Assembly (NCBI GenBank): GCA_948956705.1
Contig: CARCZS010000004.1
Location: 1 to 64,000, forward strand
Direction of reading: 5' to 3'
Length of the DNA: 64,000 nucleotides
Source of the DNA: an uncultured Phocaeicola sp.
GTDB taxonomy: Bacteria > Bacteroidota > Bacteroidia > Bacteroidales > Bacteroidaceae
Shown here: piece after piece, positions 28,996-36,259 of the stretch
How the letters are laid out: each line of letters opens with the position of its first letter
Position numbering within the stretch: the stretch's first letter is position 1
Translations under genes and position numbers: made by a program
The notes under the pieces: generated by a model
What the model saw: only the letters and a program-made list of their open reading frames with translations
Told to the model about the DNA's origin: nothing
Database searches by the model: none

Positions 28996-29195
28996 TCTCT
29001 TTGTAAGAGTGAACGATACAGAATTAATTGCTTGGAAATAAGAACTTTATTCTACTGTATTTATTTTGTTTGCTCAACAATTATTTCATCATGCATAACA
29101 AATTTGTTTGTTCATAGAATTATTTTATTGATTTTATTGGCTTATTTGCAATATATTTCGTACTTTTGCATCATTAAACATCTCTTACAAAGAGA
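28996..29195. promoter_or_regulatory. Putative invertible promoter segment (pilus phase switch)
   Basis: A 14-bp inverted repeat, tctctttgtaagag at 28996-29009 and its exact reverse complement at 29182-29195, encloses about 170 A+T-rich bases. The enclosed promoter (see 29137-29168) reads rightwards, away from the pilus operon. Inversion would place its -7 box at 29023-29030 facing the DUF3575 gene, with a leader of about 80 bases. No TAnnTTTG box faces the operon in the orientation shown. A tyrosine recombinase lies directly to the right. Such switches upstream of pili and capsules are established in Bacteroides; this one is inferred from sequence. Confidence 0.7.
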
Positions 29196-29219
29196 GATTT
29201 TATTTGCTCAACAATTATT
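29069..29219. repeat. 17-bp direct repeats near the switch
   Basis: tttgctcaacaattatt occurs at 29069-29085 and again at 29203-29219. One copy lies inside and one just outside the invertible segment, 134 bases apart. They may be accessory binding sites for the neighbouring recombinase. Confidence 0.6.
29137..29168 (+). promoter_or_regulatory. Promoter inside the invertible segment, OFF orientation
   Basis: TTGG at 29137-29140 and TACTTTTG at 29161-29168 are separated by 20 bases, a near-consensus Bacteroides promoter (-33 TTTG, -7 TAnnTTTG). As shown it transcribes rightwards, antisense to the recombinase gene. Confidence 0.65.
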
Positions 29220-29222
29220 CTC

Positions 29223-30431
29223 TTACAGAGACTTCAATATCAGGCTGTTAGCTTTATCTATCGCCATATTATCTAATGAGTCGAGATAAATTCGGGTAGT
29301 AGCCTCTGAATCATGTCCCATTCCTTCACTGATAACCGATAGAGGAATATTTTTGCTTTTGGCAATACTCGCCCATGAGTGGCGCGAGCAATATAGGGTC
29401 AGGGGAATAGAAAGTCCTAGTTCCTGACCGATAATTTTTAGGTTTCGGTTTATGTTATGTCCGGCATAAATATACTGTGCCCGTTCCTCTATTTTTGAAC
29501 CTTGTTTGATAATGGGAAGTAGATAGATGGAGTTTCCTGTATCGTATTTATCCACAATCTTCTGCATCGGCTTCTCCCACTTGATGAATAGTTGCTGTCC
29601 CGTCTTTCGGCGACGATAGGAAAGAATACCGTTGGCAAGGTCTTTTTTTCGCAAGTATGCCATATCTACAAGTGACATTCCACGAGTGTAGAAAGAAAAA
29701 AGAAACATATCCCTTGCAAAGTCTGCCGATGGATTGAGTGACAAATCCATTTCCTTAATCTGCTTGATAACCCTTAATGAGACGGCTCTCTTTACAGTCT
29801 TGTCTACGCCTGTATAGACATGTTTGAACGGAAACCGTTGCAATATTATCTCTTTTTCCACCGCACGATTGTAGACTGCTCTCAGATTGCGCATATAGAA
29901 TGATGAACTGTTGGGACTTACTCCGTTTGTTTTCAGATAGGCTTCGTATGCCAGCATCATATCGGAATCCACTTTATCCAATAAGATGTCCTTATCCTCG
30001 CGGAAACGGCGAAAGCTGTTGAGTGTGGTGTTATATGCTTCAGAAGTTCTTATCTTACCCAACTTTTTTAAATTGGCAATGACTTTCTCCATGAATCCGA
30101 AGAAAGAGTTTTGGGGATTGAAGGAAACGAATGTCGATACCACATCATCCGAAGTATACGACTTTCTCTGCTGTTCCAGCGATGCTATGATTCGTTGGAA
30201 TTTTCGTGTGTCATTTCCTATATTCTCTCTTATCTCAAATAAATAATCTTTTCTCGTTTCATTAAAACGAGACACTACAACCTCTGACAAGTTACTGTCC
30301 CATTCACTCTCATAGATTTGGTAGTGCGTCTTTATTTGACGGACTACACGATTATGAATCACTTGATAGAATATTGTTCCTTGTCTGCCCTCTACAGTAG
30401 AAGGGCGGAATTTAATTTTCAAACTTGCCAT
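29223..30431 (-). CDS. Tyrosine recombinase, probable pilus-switch invertase
   Basis: 402 aa, with an N-terminal arm/SAM-like domain (about 1-200) and a C-terminal catalytic domain. Likely catalytic positions are the Arg in FYTRGMSLVDMAYL, the R-H pair in LYCSRHSWASIA, the His in ISEGMGHDSEATT and the Tyr in TRIYLDSLDN. The stop codon is 28 bases from the right inverted repeat of the putative invertible promoter, so this is the best candidate for its invertase. It has no att-like repeats of its own and no other element genes around it, which argues against it being a transposon integrase. It starts 4 bases after a 123-aa gene of unknown function. Confidence 0.85.
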   Translation of the reverse strand: MASLKIKFRPSTVEGRQGTIFYQVIHNRVVRQIKTHYQIYESEWDSNLSEVVVSRFNETRKDYLFEIRENIGNDTRKFQRIIASLEQQRKSYTSDDVVSTFVSFNPQNSFFGFMEKVIANLKKLGKIRTSEAYNTTLNSFRRFREDKDILLDKVDSDMMLAYEAYLKTNGVSPNSSSFYMRNLRAVYNRAVEKEIILQRFPFKHVYTGVDKTVKRAVSLRVIKQIKEMDLSLNPSADFARDMFLFSFYTRGMSLVDMAYLRKKDLANGILSYRRRKTGQQLFIKWEKPMQKIVDKYDTGNSIYLLPIIKQGSKIEERAQYIYAGHNINRNLKIIGQELGLSIPLTLYCSRHSWASIAKSKNIPLSVISEGMGHDSEATTRIYLDSLDNMAIDKANSLILKSL

Positions 30432-30435
30432 ACGC

Positions 30436-30807
30436 TTACTTTTTATATTTATCTGTTGGGGTTGGTTTTCTCTTGATAGCCTTTGCCTTGTTATCCAGTT
30501 TCTTTTCAGTCTGGTTATAGATTCCGCTTTTGATATTCTTATGGAGGATAGCTCTTAACAAGGATTTTATCTTTTTCCTGTTTTCAATTATAGTTTCCGT
30601 GTTACGGCTTAATAATATTCGAGCACCATTAAAATGTCGTTTGGATGTTTTGGGGGCTTCTTGTTGTATGGCAAAAACAACCTTGTCAGTACTGTTGTTT
30701 ACTTCGGAATTGTTTTTTGCCGATTGAGGTATGAATAAACCGTTTACTTTATGCTCGGTTCTCTCCAAATGTCCGTAGATGTTTTCTATGAATTCTTTCT
30801 GTCTCAT
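30436..30807 (-). CDS. Hypothetical protein upstream of recombinase
   Basis: 123 aa, strongly basic in its C-terminal half (KKLDNKAKAIKRKPTPTDKY), no signal peptide and no family I recognise. It is co-directional with the recombinase gene, with 4 bases between them, so the two probably share a transcript. A DNA-binding accessory role in inversion is possible but unsupported by any motif. Confidence 0.6.
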   Translation of the reverse strand: MRQKEFIENIYGHLERTEHKVNGLFIPQSAKNNSEVNNSTDKVVFAIQQEAPKTSKRHFNGARILLSRNTETIIENRKKIKSLLRAILHKNIKSGIYNQTEKKLDNKAKAIKRKPTPTDKYKK

Positions 30808-30873
30808 AATTTTATTAATTTAAATTTTCTATATTTGAATAGTTTCATATAATCAGAGGTTCTACAACACCCT

Positions 30874-30990
30874 TTAAATTATTCTTTTTTTAATCTTACC
30901 AATTATAACTACCTCCTTTCCATTTGGTTTATATTCGTTCATTATCACTGCAGGTTTTCGGATATTTCCGTACTCGTCAAATCCTCTCAT
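30874..30990 (-). CDS. Possible 38-residue small protein
   Basis: An open frame from ATG at 30990 encodes MRGFDEYGNIRKPAVIMNEY and continues to ...GKIKKRII. Its composition looks coding. The ATG overlaps the TGA of an 11-codon upstream frame (MTTRKHFSKEQ), so the two could be one gene split by a frameshift or a translationally coupled pair. It precedes the 123-aa gene and recombinase on the same strand. No family recognised. Confidence 0.4.
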   Translation of the reverse strand: MRGFDEYGNIRKPAVIMNEYKPNGKEVVIIGKIKKRII

Positions 30991-31216
30991 TGTTCTTTGC
31001 TAAAGTGTTTTCTTGTTGTCATAGTTTTGATTTTTTTATAGGTTTATACAGTGGCCTTAGTATATAGGCCAATTATCGATAACAAAGAAAGTGTGTATGC
31101 AGCACATTATCAAGCAAATGGCATTGATATGATAATTATGATTGATTCTGCTTTTGGCTATTGAAACAACGGTGAAGGGTATTATGATTTGCATTGATTG
31201 ATTTGTGCGATATCAC
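30991..31216. other. Non-coding stretch upstream of small ORF
   Basis: A+T-rich. It contains a short palindrome ggccttagtatataggcc at 31050-31067, which may be regulatory. No gene is seen. Confidence 0.35.
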
Positions 31217-31320
31217 ACGTACGTCTGCATGGAGCCACACATACGTACGTGTAGGGCTATGCGAACGTATGTGTAGGGCTATGCGAACGTACGTGTAGCG
31301 CAATGCATACTAACGTGTGA
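31217..31320. repeat. 22-bp tandem repeat array based on ACGTACGTGTAG
   Basis: Units begin at 31243, 31265 and 31287 with a 22-base period (acgtacgtgtagggctatgc and variants). Degenerate copies flank them at 31217 and 31309. The motif is built around the palindrome ACGTACGT. No spacers and no cas genes, so it is not a CRISPR array. Confidence 0.75.
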
Positions 31321-31330
31321 AGTGTCCACC

Positions 31331-31457
31331 CAAAAGACAAGGGTGTTTTTCTGAAAAAGCAAGAGCTTTCTTAAAAAGATAAAGGTCTTTTTAAAAAAGA
31401 ATAGGAGCTTTTTTTAAAAGACAACGAGCTTTTTTAAAAACGTCTTGGTCTTTTTTA
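31331..31457. repeat. Tandem array of A-tract/T-tract mini-hairpins
   Basis: Six units of about 20-23 bases follow one another, each with an A-rich start and a T-rich end, such as aaaaagataaaggtcttttt, and many able to fold into a small stem with its T tract. It resembles a series of small terminators. It directly follows the ACGTACGT array. Confidence 0.6.
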
Positions 31458-31766
31458 TCGCTGCCGAAACTTCTCAGTCGTTATATTCCATGGAAGCACA
31501 AACCCTTTACGTGCACTTTTTGCAAGGAAAACGTCTGAAAACGCCTTGTTTTATGTCAAGTTGGAACAGTCTATAAAAAAGGATATATAACTGACAGAAA
31601 GCGTGTTATGCAGAAATATGCTTCAAAACGTGGTGAGAGCATGAGAGTATAAGTGATGGAACGTATTTTTACTCTAACGGCATAAGTCGTTTATAATTAA
31701 CCTGTTATGCATAGCATGAGAGCATAAACACCTCTAACTTTCTAATAGGAAAGACTGATACATTAA
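31458..31766. other. Non-coding stretch left of gene remnant
   Basis: About 300 bases with no open frame that looks real. It contains two related motifs, gcatgagagtataa near 31640 and gcatgagagcataa near 31715, spaced about 76 bases apart, of unknown meaning. Confidence 0.35.
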
Positions 31767-31895
31767 GAACACTTCCGGAAATTGTTCGGAGAACTAAATG
31801 ATTCTTTATTCTTAGATGATGTAAACTATCTGCTTGAATTTAACAGCCCCACAGGGTTTCGGATTGACCGAATGTTCGACTACTTCCATAAATGA
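31767..31895 (+). pseudogene. C-terminal remnant of an unknown gene
   Basis: A 42-codon frame without a start codon ends at a TGA at 31893-31895. It reads EHFRKLFGELNDSLFLDDVN then YLLEFNSPTGFRIDRMFDYFHK. Composition is clearly protein-like, but the frame is blocked upstream by a stop at 31764. It is probably the tail of a decayed or truncated gene. Family not recognised. Confidence 0.45.
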
Positions 31896-31906
31896 GAGGA
31901 GTTATA

Positions 31907-31940
31907 AAAAGAAAAAGTCTCTGAAATTCAGAGACTTTTT
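31907..31940 (-). terminator. Probable native tmRNA terminator, displaced by the element
   Basis: The palindrome aagtctctga / tcagagactt is flanked by A and T runs. It directly abuts attL (31942). Before insertion it would have lain immediately 3' of the minus-strand tmRNA gene now at 40743-41136. It may also terminate the plus-strand remnant. Confidence 0.7.
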
Positions 31941-31941
31941 A

Positions 31942-31959
31942 GTGGACCTGGAGGGAGTC
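31942..31959. repeat. attL core
   Basis: gtggacctggagggagtc. It matches 40742-40759 at 17 of 18 positions; the single difference is c (31947) versus g (40747). Read on the minus strand it is the end of a tmRNA T-arm and acceptor stem. It lies right next to a hairpin terminator, as expected for the displaced native 3' end of the host gene. Confidence 0.8.
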
Positions 31960-32055
31960 TCTCGAACCTTTTCATAAAATATCAAATCCTATCAAATATC
32001 AGATTATTAAATACTTATATTTCTTCACCTTTAATCTAAATATCTCTTAATATCA

Positions 32056-32086
32056 TTGCATATATCAATTCTTGGGTGTACTTTTG
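32056..32086 (+). promoter_or_regulatory. Integrase promoter
   Basis: TTG at 32056-32058 and TACTTTTG at 32079-32086 are 20 bases apart, a good Bacteroides promoter. It lies about 28 bases before the integrase start at 32115. Confidence 0.6.
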
Positions 32087-32092
32087 GGTGCA
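32074..32092. repeat. Arm-type repeat, left end of element
   Basis: gggtgtacttttgggtgca recurs at 40690-40708 as gggtgtaatgttgggtgca (17/19). Here it overlaps the integrase promoter, and part of it forms an inverted repeat tgggtgta (32073-32080) / tacaccca (32103-32110). It is a likely integrase arm-binding site that also represses the integrase gene. Confidence 0.7.
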
Positions 32093-32114
32093 ACTTTTCA
32101 AATACACCCAGTTT

Positions 32115-33404
32115 ATGAATATAAAGAGAAACATCATTTTCGCATTGGAAAGCCGTAAGAAAGATGGCGTTCCCATTACTCAAAATGTCCCCATCCGTAT
32201 GCGTGTCATTTTTGCAAGCCAACGCATAGAGTTTACAACGGGCTATAGAATTGATATAGAAAAATGGGATGCGAACAAGCAGCGAGTTAGAAACGGTTGC
32301 ACTAATAAGCTAAAGCAAAGTGCGTCTGAAATCAATGCCGAATTATTGCGGCAATACACCGAAATACAAAATGTATTCAAAGAGTTTGAGGTACAAGATG
32401 TAACGCCCACCCCTGCACAAATTAAGGAAGTATTCAACCTAAAAATGAAAGGGGAAAAAGAAAATCATGAAGAAAAGCCAAAAGCAGAATTGGACTTCAT
32501 GAAAATTTTCGATGAGTTTGTAGCAGAATGTAGCAAGCAAAACGACTGGTCGTCCTCTACTCTTAAAAAATTCGCCACGGTAAAAAAGCATATTGCCACT
32601 TTTGACCCAAGCACGACATTTGATAGCTGGACGGAAAAGCACTTCAATGAGTATATTGACTACTTGCGAAGCGACAAGGATATGCGCAACACTTCCATAG
32701 CCAAGCAAATCAAGTTTCTGAAATGGTTTTTGCGTTGGGCTAACCGAAAAGGGTATCATCAAAATATGGCTTATGACAAATTCATGCCCAAGATGAAAAG
32801 TGCCCCGAAAAAAGTAATATTCCTTACCCGAAGCGAAATGGATAAAATCAGAGCTTGCCAAATCCCTGCCACCAAACAGTATCTTGAAAGGGTCAGAGAC
32901 GTACTACTGTTCTGTTGTTTCACAGGATTACGCCATTCAGATGTATATAATTTGAAACGTAGTGACGTTAAAGATGAACACATAGAAGTTACTACCATCA
33001 AAACGGCAGACAGCCTTATTATTGAGTTGAACGACCACAGTAAGGCTATACTTGAAAAATACAAAAATATTCCATTCAAAAACGATAAGGCACTGCCAGT
33101 GGTAAGCAATCAAAAGATGAACGAGTATTTGAAAGAATTAGGAGAATTGGCAGAAATAGATGAACCAGTACGGGAAACCTATTACAAAGGAAACGAGCGA
33201 ATAGATGAAGTAACACCCAAATATGCTCTGCTATGTACCCATACAGGCAGACGGACATTTATTTGTAATGCCTTGGCTCTTGGTATTCCTGTACAGGTAG
33301 TAATGAAATGGACGGGGCACAGCGACTATAAAGCCATGAAGCCCTATATTGACGTGGCGGATGAAATCAAAATTAATGCAATGAACAAATTTAATCTCTT
33401 ATAA
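32115..33404 (+). CDS. int: Tyrosine integrase of the tmRNA-targeting element
   Basis: 429 aa from the ATG at 32115 (MNIKRNIIFALESRKKDG); an upstream GTG at 32076 would place the start inside the promoter. Domains: N-terminal arm-binding domain (about 1-95), core-binding SAM-like domain (about 125-215, SSSTLKKFATVKKHIATFDP) and catalytic domain. Likely catalytic residues are Arg in FTGLRHSDVYNLKRSDV, His and Arg in THTGRRTFICNAL, His in KWTGHSDYK and Tyr in MKPYIDVADE. It sits just inside attL, the usual place for an integrase, and would recombine the att cores to insert or excise the element. Confidence 0.92.
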   Translation: MNIKRNIIFALESRKKDGVPITQNVPIRMRVIFASQRIEFTTGYRIDIEKWDANKQRVRNGCTNKLKQSASEINAELLRQYTEIQNVFKEFEVQDVTPTPAQIKEVFNLKMKGEKENHEEKPKAELDFMKIFDEFVAECSKQNDWSSSTLKKFATVKKHIATFDPSTTFDSWTEKHFNEYIDYLRSDKDMRNTSIAKQIKFLKWFLRWANRKGYHQNMAYDKFMPKMKSAPKKVIFLTRSEMDKIRACQIPATKQYLERVRDVLLFCCFTGLRHSDVYNLKRSDVKDEHIEVTTIKTADSLIIELNDHSKAILEKYKNIPFKNDKALPVVSNQKMNEYLKELGELAEIDEPVRETYYKGNERIDEVTPKYALLCTHTGRRTFICNALALGIPVQVVMKWTGHSDYKAMKPYIDVADEIKINAMNKFNLL

Positions 33405-33405
33405 C

Positions 33406-34443
33406 ATGAACGAAATAACATCAATGATACCCCAATACGGAGAACTTAACAGAATGTACACCGATATACTGTCCGGCAAAGGTTTCTCTTTTGAAAAGCA
33501 GAAGTTCATTTCCGACTTCTACAAGCAGCATGAGGACACACAAGCGTTTGAAACTTCCCTTATCGGCATGGTGCTTGAAACGGGTACGGAACACCGTTCC
33601 TTATTGCTGAACAGCTTGAAACGGGAAATAGAAAGCAACATATCCATATACAACGCTAACCAGCCCCGGCTTGACAATATCGACACCTGGCTTATCAGCC
33701 GTGACCATGCAGACCGCTTCGACTGGAGCATTGATAACCAGATGAAAACGACAAGGGAGTACAACAAGGAACTGATGGAAGCGAATGGCTCACTGGAAGC
33801 AATGGTGTACAGGGCGCACGACAGACAGGAAGAAGAACTGCTGAACCGAAGATACGAACGGTGTAAACGGGAATATGAAAAGGAAAAGGCGAAACTGGAC
33901 GAACTGTACGACAAAAAGAAACAAGCCACAAAGGAAGCACTGTCATGTTCAGAGAACCGTTTCAAGAATATGTATGAACTTGGCTGCAACCTGTTGGCTA
34001 TACTTGAAAAGTACATGACCGACCAAAAGAGAAAGGAAACGGATGCTCCCGATGTTTCTGCAACAGTCCCTAATCCCGACACCACACCCCAAAACCTGTC
34101 CGCATATTTTTCCATGAAGCTGATATCTGCCGTTTATGAAATGTGCAACGGGAAGCAGTTCGAGGATATTTCAGAAGCGGACTTCTACGCCAACATGAAT
34201 TTGCAGCCCAACGGCAGCAAGCTGAAAATAAGACCGAGGGAAAAGGCACGTGTCTGTTATCTCATCTTCCTTATGGGGGAAACATTGCCCAAGCAGGACA
34301 GGGAAAGCTGGAAAGAGACTGTCATGGAATTGTTGGGAATAGAGGAAAGCTACTACAAATCCAAATACAAAGAACCCGTTTCGGATTTTCCGAGTGATAC
34401 GAACCAAGAGTTCGCCAAGAAAATGAAGACCGTGTTCAGATAA
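33406..34443 (+). CDS. Coiled-coil protein of unknown function
   Basis: 345 aa, starting 1 base after the integrase stop, so probably co-transcribed. The central part (about 120-210) is highly charged and predicted coiled coil (RRYERCKREYEKEKAKLDEL followed by YDKKKQATKEAL). The C-terminal domain (about 230-330) includes SAYFSMKLISAVYEMCNGKQ and ESYYKSKYKEP. No signal peptide and no enzyme motif. I do not recognise the family; a regulatory or excision role would suit its position but is not shown by the sequence. Confidence 0.75.
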   Translation: MNEITSMIPQYGELNRMYTDILSGKGFSFEKQKFISDFYKQHEDTQAFETSLIGMVLETGTEHRSLLLNSLKREIESNISIYNANQPRLDNIDTWLISRDHADRFDWSIDNQMKTTREYNKELMEANGSLEAMVYRAHDRQEEELLNRRYERCKREYEKEKAKLDELYDKKKQATKEALSCSENRFKNMYELGCNLLAILEKYMTDQKRKETDAPDVSATVPNPDTTPQNLSAYFSMKLISAVYEMCNGKQFEDISEADFYANMNLQPNGSKLKIRPREKARVCYLIFLMGETLPKQDRESWKETVMELLGIEESYYKSKYKEPVSDFPSDTNQEFAKKMKTVFR

Positions 34444-34662
34444 CGTATGATACGTTCCGATATTCCACGACACAACCACTTTTACCACTCAAAATTTAAT
34501 TTACCACTTTTCTTTATCTTCTGATACAGTGTGAGATAGCGTGATGTTCAATTCACGCTATCCACATCCTTACCACCCATACCCGAAGCTAACTTTGCAC
34601 TGTTCGAACGAGACAAAAAAGCCTGTGCGCAGGGCTTGCAGTACAAACGTTAATTTCATCCT
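34444..34662. promoter_or_regulatory. Intergenic region with perfect inverted repeat
   Basis: A 10-bp perfect inverted repeat gatagcgtga (34535-34544) / tcacgctatc (34553-34562) lies 100 bases before the DUF3853 gene. It is preceded by repeated taccactttt motifs at about 34480-34510. This looks like an operator for the replication module. Confidence 0.5.
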
Positions 34663-34971
34663 ATGGAACTAAAAGAACTTTTATCGAAACCTGTATGGCA
34701 AATGACAGGCGAGGAATTTATCTTCCTGAACCGCCACGCATCTACGGACAGCGAGGCAAGGACACCGCAGCCCGTAACCGATACGGACAAGAAATATGTG
34801 TACGGAATAAGCGGCATAGCCCGTTTGTTCGGATGCAGCATGCCCACTGCCAACCGCATCAAGAAAAGCGGAAAGATAAGCAAGGCTATCACGCAGATAG
34901 GGCGCAAAATCATTGTTGACGCTGAACTGGCTCTTGAACTGGCTGGTCACAAAAGCGGAGGACGCAAATAA
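34663..34971 (+). CDS. DUF3853 family protein (HTH, excisionase-like)
   Basis: 102 aa. Begins MELKELLSKPVWQMTGEEFI; the C-terminal half, YGISGIARLFGCSMPTANRI then KKSGKISKAITQIGRKIIVD, has the layout of a helix-turn-helix of the MerR/excisionase type. DUF3853 genes regularly precede RepA-like ATPase genes in Bacteroides mobilisable elements. Here the ATPase gene starts 11 bases downstream. Likely a DNA-binding regulator or replication accessory factor. Confidence 0.8.
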   Translation: MELKELLSKPVWQMTGEEFIFLNRHASTDSEARTPQPVTDTDKKYVYGISGIARLFGCSMPTANRIKKSGKISKAITQIGRKIIVDAELALELAGHKSGGRK

Positions 34972-34982
34972 AAGGAGACGTT

Positions 34983-36056
34983 ATGGAGTACAGAGAAAGA
35001 AAATCCATCACGCCCGAAGAGGCGGTGGTACTTTGGCAAGCCTCACGGCTGAGCCTTTCGAAGACCTACGAGAAAGCCCCCGAAATACTCAAAGTGCATA
35101 ATTCGGTCATCGGCACGCTGGGCAACTTCAGCGCGTCAATCGGGAAAGCCAAGAGCAAGAAGACGTTCAATGTCTCCGCTATCGTGGCGGCGGCACTGAC
35201 AAACGGGATTGTGTTGCAGTATGCTGCAACACTACCCGAAGACAAACGTAAAATACTTTATGTGGACACCGAGCAAAGCCCCTACCATTGTCTGAAAGTG
35301 GCAAGGCGCATCCTTCGTATGGCAGGACTTCCAACCGACAGGGACAATGAGAATCTGGAATTCCTTGCGCTACGCAAGCACACGCCCGAAGAACGCATCG
35401 CCATTGTGGAGCAGGCAATCTACCGTACCGATAACATCGGGCTGGTGGTCATTGACGGCATTAGGGACATGGTGTATGACATCAACAGCCCGAGCGAGGC
35501 GACCTGCATCATTTCAAAGCTAATGCAGTGGACGGACGAAAGGCAGATACATATCCATACCATCCTGCACCAGAACAAGGCGGACGAAAACGCAAGGGGG
35601 CATATCGGTACGGAATTGAACAACAAGGCGGAAACCGTGCTGCTCGTGGAAAAGGACGAAAAGGATACGGATGTAAGCACGGTACGGGCGGCACATATCC
35701 GGGCAATGGACTTCGAGGCGTTCGCTTTCCGCATCAATGAAGAGGCGTTGCCCGAATTGCTGGACGGGTACAAGTTTCAGAAGAAAGAGCCGGGCAGACC
35801 GAAAAAAGAGAAGTTCGATGCTTATCGGGACATCACCGAACATCAGCACCGCATTGCCTTGGAAGCGGCTTTCACGCTGAAAGACGAATACGGCTATCAA
35901 GAACTTGCGGAAGCCTTGAAAAGTGCCTATGCCTCTGTCGGTGTGCCGCTTAGTGACAACAAGGTGGTCAGTCTGATTACCACATTGAAAAACAAGCGGA
36001 TGATAGTGCAGGAGAACGGGAAGAAGTACAGGTTCATGCCCGATTTCCACTATTAG
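34983..36056 (+). CDS. RepA-like AAA ATPase, replication protein
   Basis: 357 aa. RecA-fold ATPase with a P-loop variant FSASIGKAKSKKT (about residues 45-57), a Walker B-like strand IGLVVIDGIRDM and a winged-helix-like C-terminus (DNKVVSLITTLKNKRMIVQE then NGKKYRF). This is the RepA/RSF1010-type hexameric helicase group common in Bacteroides mobilisable units. With the primase downstream it probably allows the excised circle to replicate. Confidence 0.82.
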   Translation: MEYRERKSITPEEAVVLWQASRLSLSKTYEKAPEILKVHNSVIGTLGNFSASIGKAKSKKTFNVSAIVAAALTNGIVLQYAATLPEDKRKILYVDTEQSPYHCLKVARRILRMAGLPTDRDNENLEFLALRKHTPEERIAIVEQAIYRTDNIGLVVIDGIRDMVYDINSPSEATCIISKLMQWTDERQIHIHTILHQNKADENARGHIGTELNNKAETVLLVEKDEKDTDVSTVRAAHIRAMDFEAFAFRINEEALPELLDGYKFQKKEPGRPKKEKFDAYRDITEHQHRIALEAAFTLKDEYGYQELAEALKSAYASVGVPLSDNKVVSLITTLKNKRMIVQENGKKYRFMPDFHY

Positions 36057-36070
36057 CCGCGTACCAAAAC

Positions 36071-36190
36071 CACTTTACTTTATTCCCAGTGCCTATATAT
36101 TGGGAATAAAGCGAAGCGGTTCGAAACACCGACAAAGCACTTTACTTTATTACCGTACCCTATATATACGGCAGTAAAGTAAAGCGATTA
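36071..36190. repeat. Two related long hairpins between repA-like and primase genes
   Basis: Hairpin 1 (36071-36120) has ctttattccca / tgggaataaag arms. Hairpin 2 (36138-36190) has ctttactttattaccgta / tacggcagtaaagtaaag arms. Both start cactttactttatt, both have cctatatat in the loop, and both are followed by a gcga motif, so they are diverged direct copies of one structured unit of about 67-base spacing. Their place in a replication module suggests a replication origin or priming site. Confidence 0.65.
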
Positions 36191-36259
36191 CAGACCGTAC
36201 TCTGTAAAGATATACGGGCGAAAAGAAAAAAAACATATTCATCCAAAAACAAAAAACGA

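Noticed and set aside
29223..30431. Recombinase as integrase of a second mobile element
   Set aside because: No flanking att repeats or mobility genes were found; its position beside inverted repeats fits an invertase better.
31217..31320. CRISPR-like repeat array
   Set aside because: Units are contiguous with no unique spacers, and there are no cas genes.
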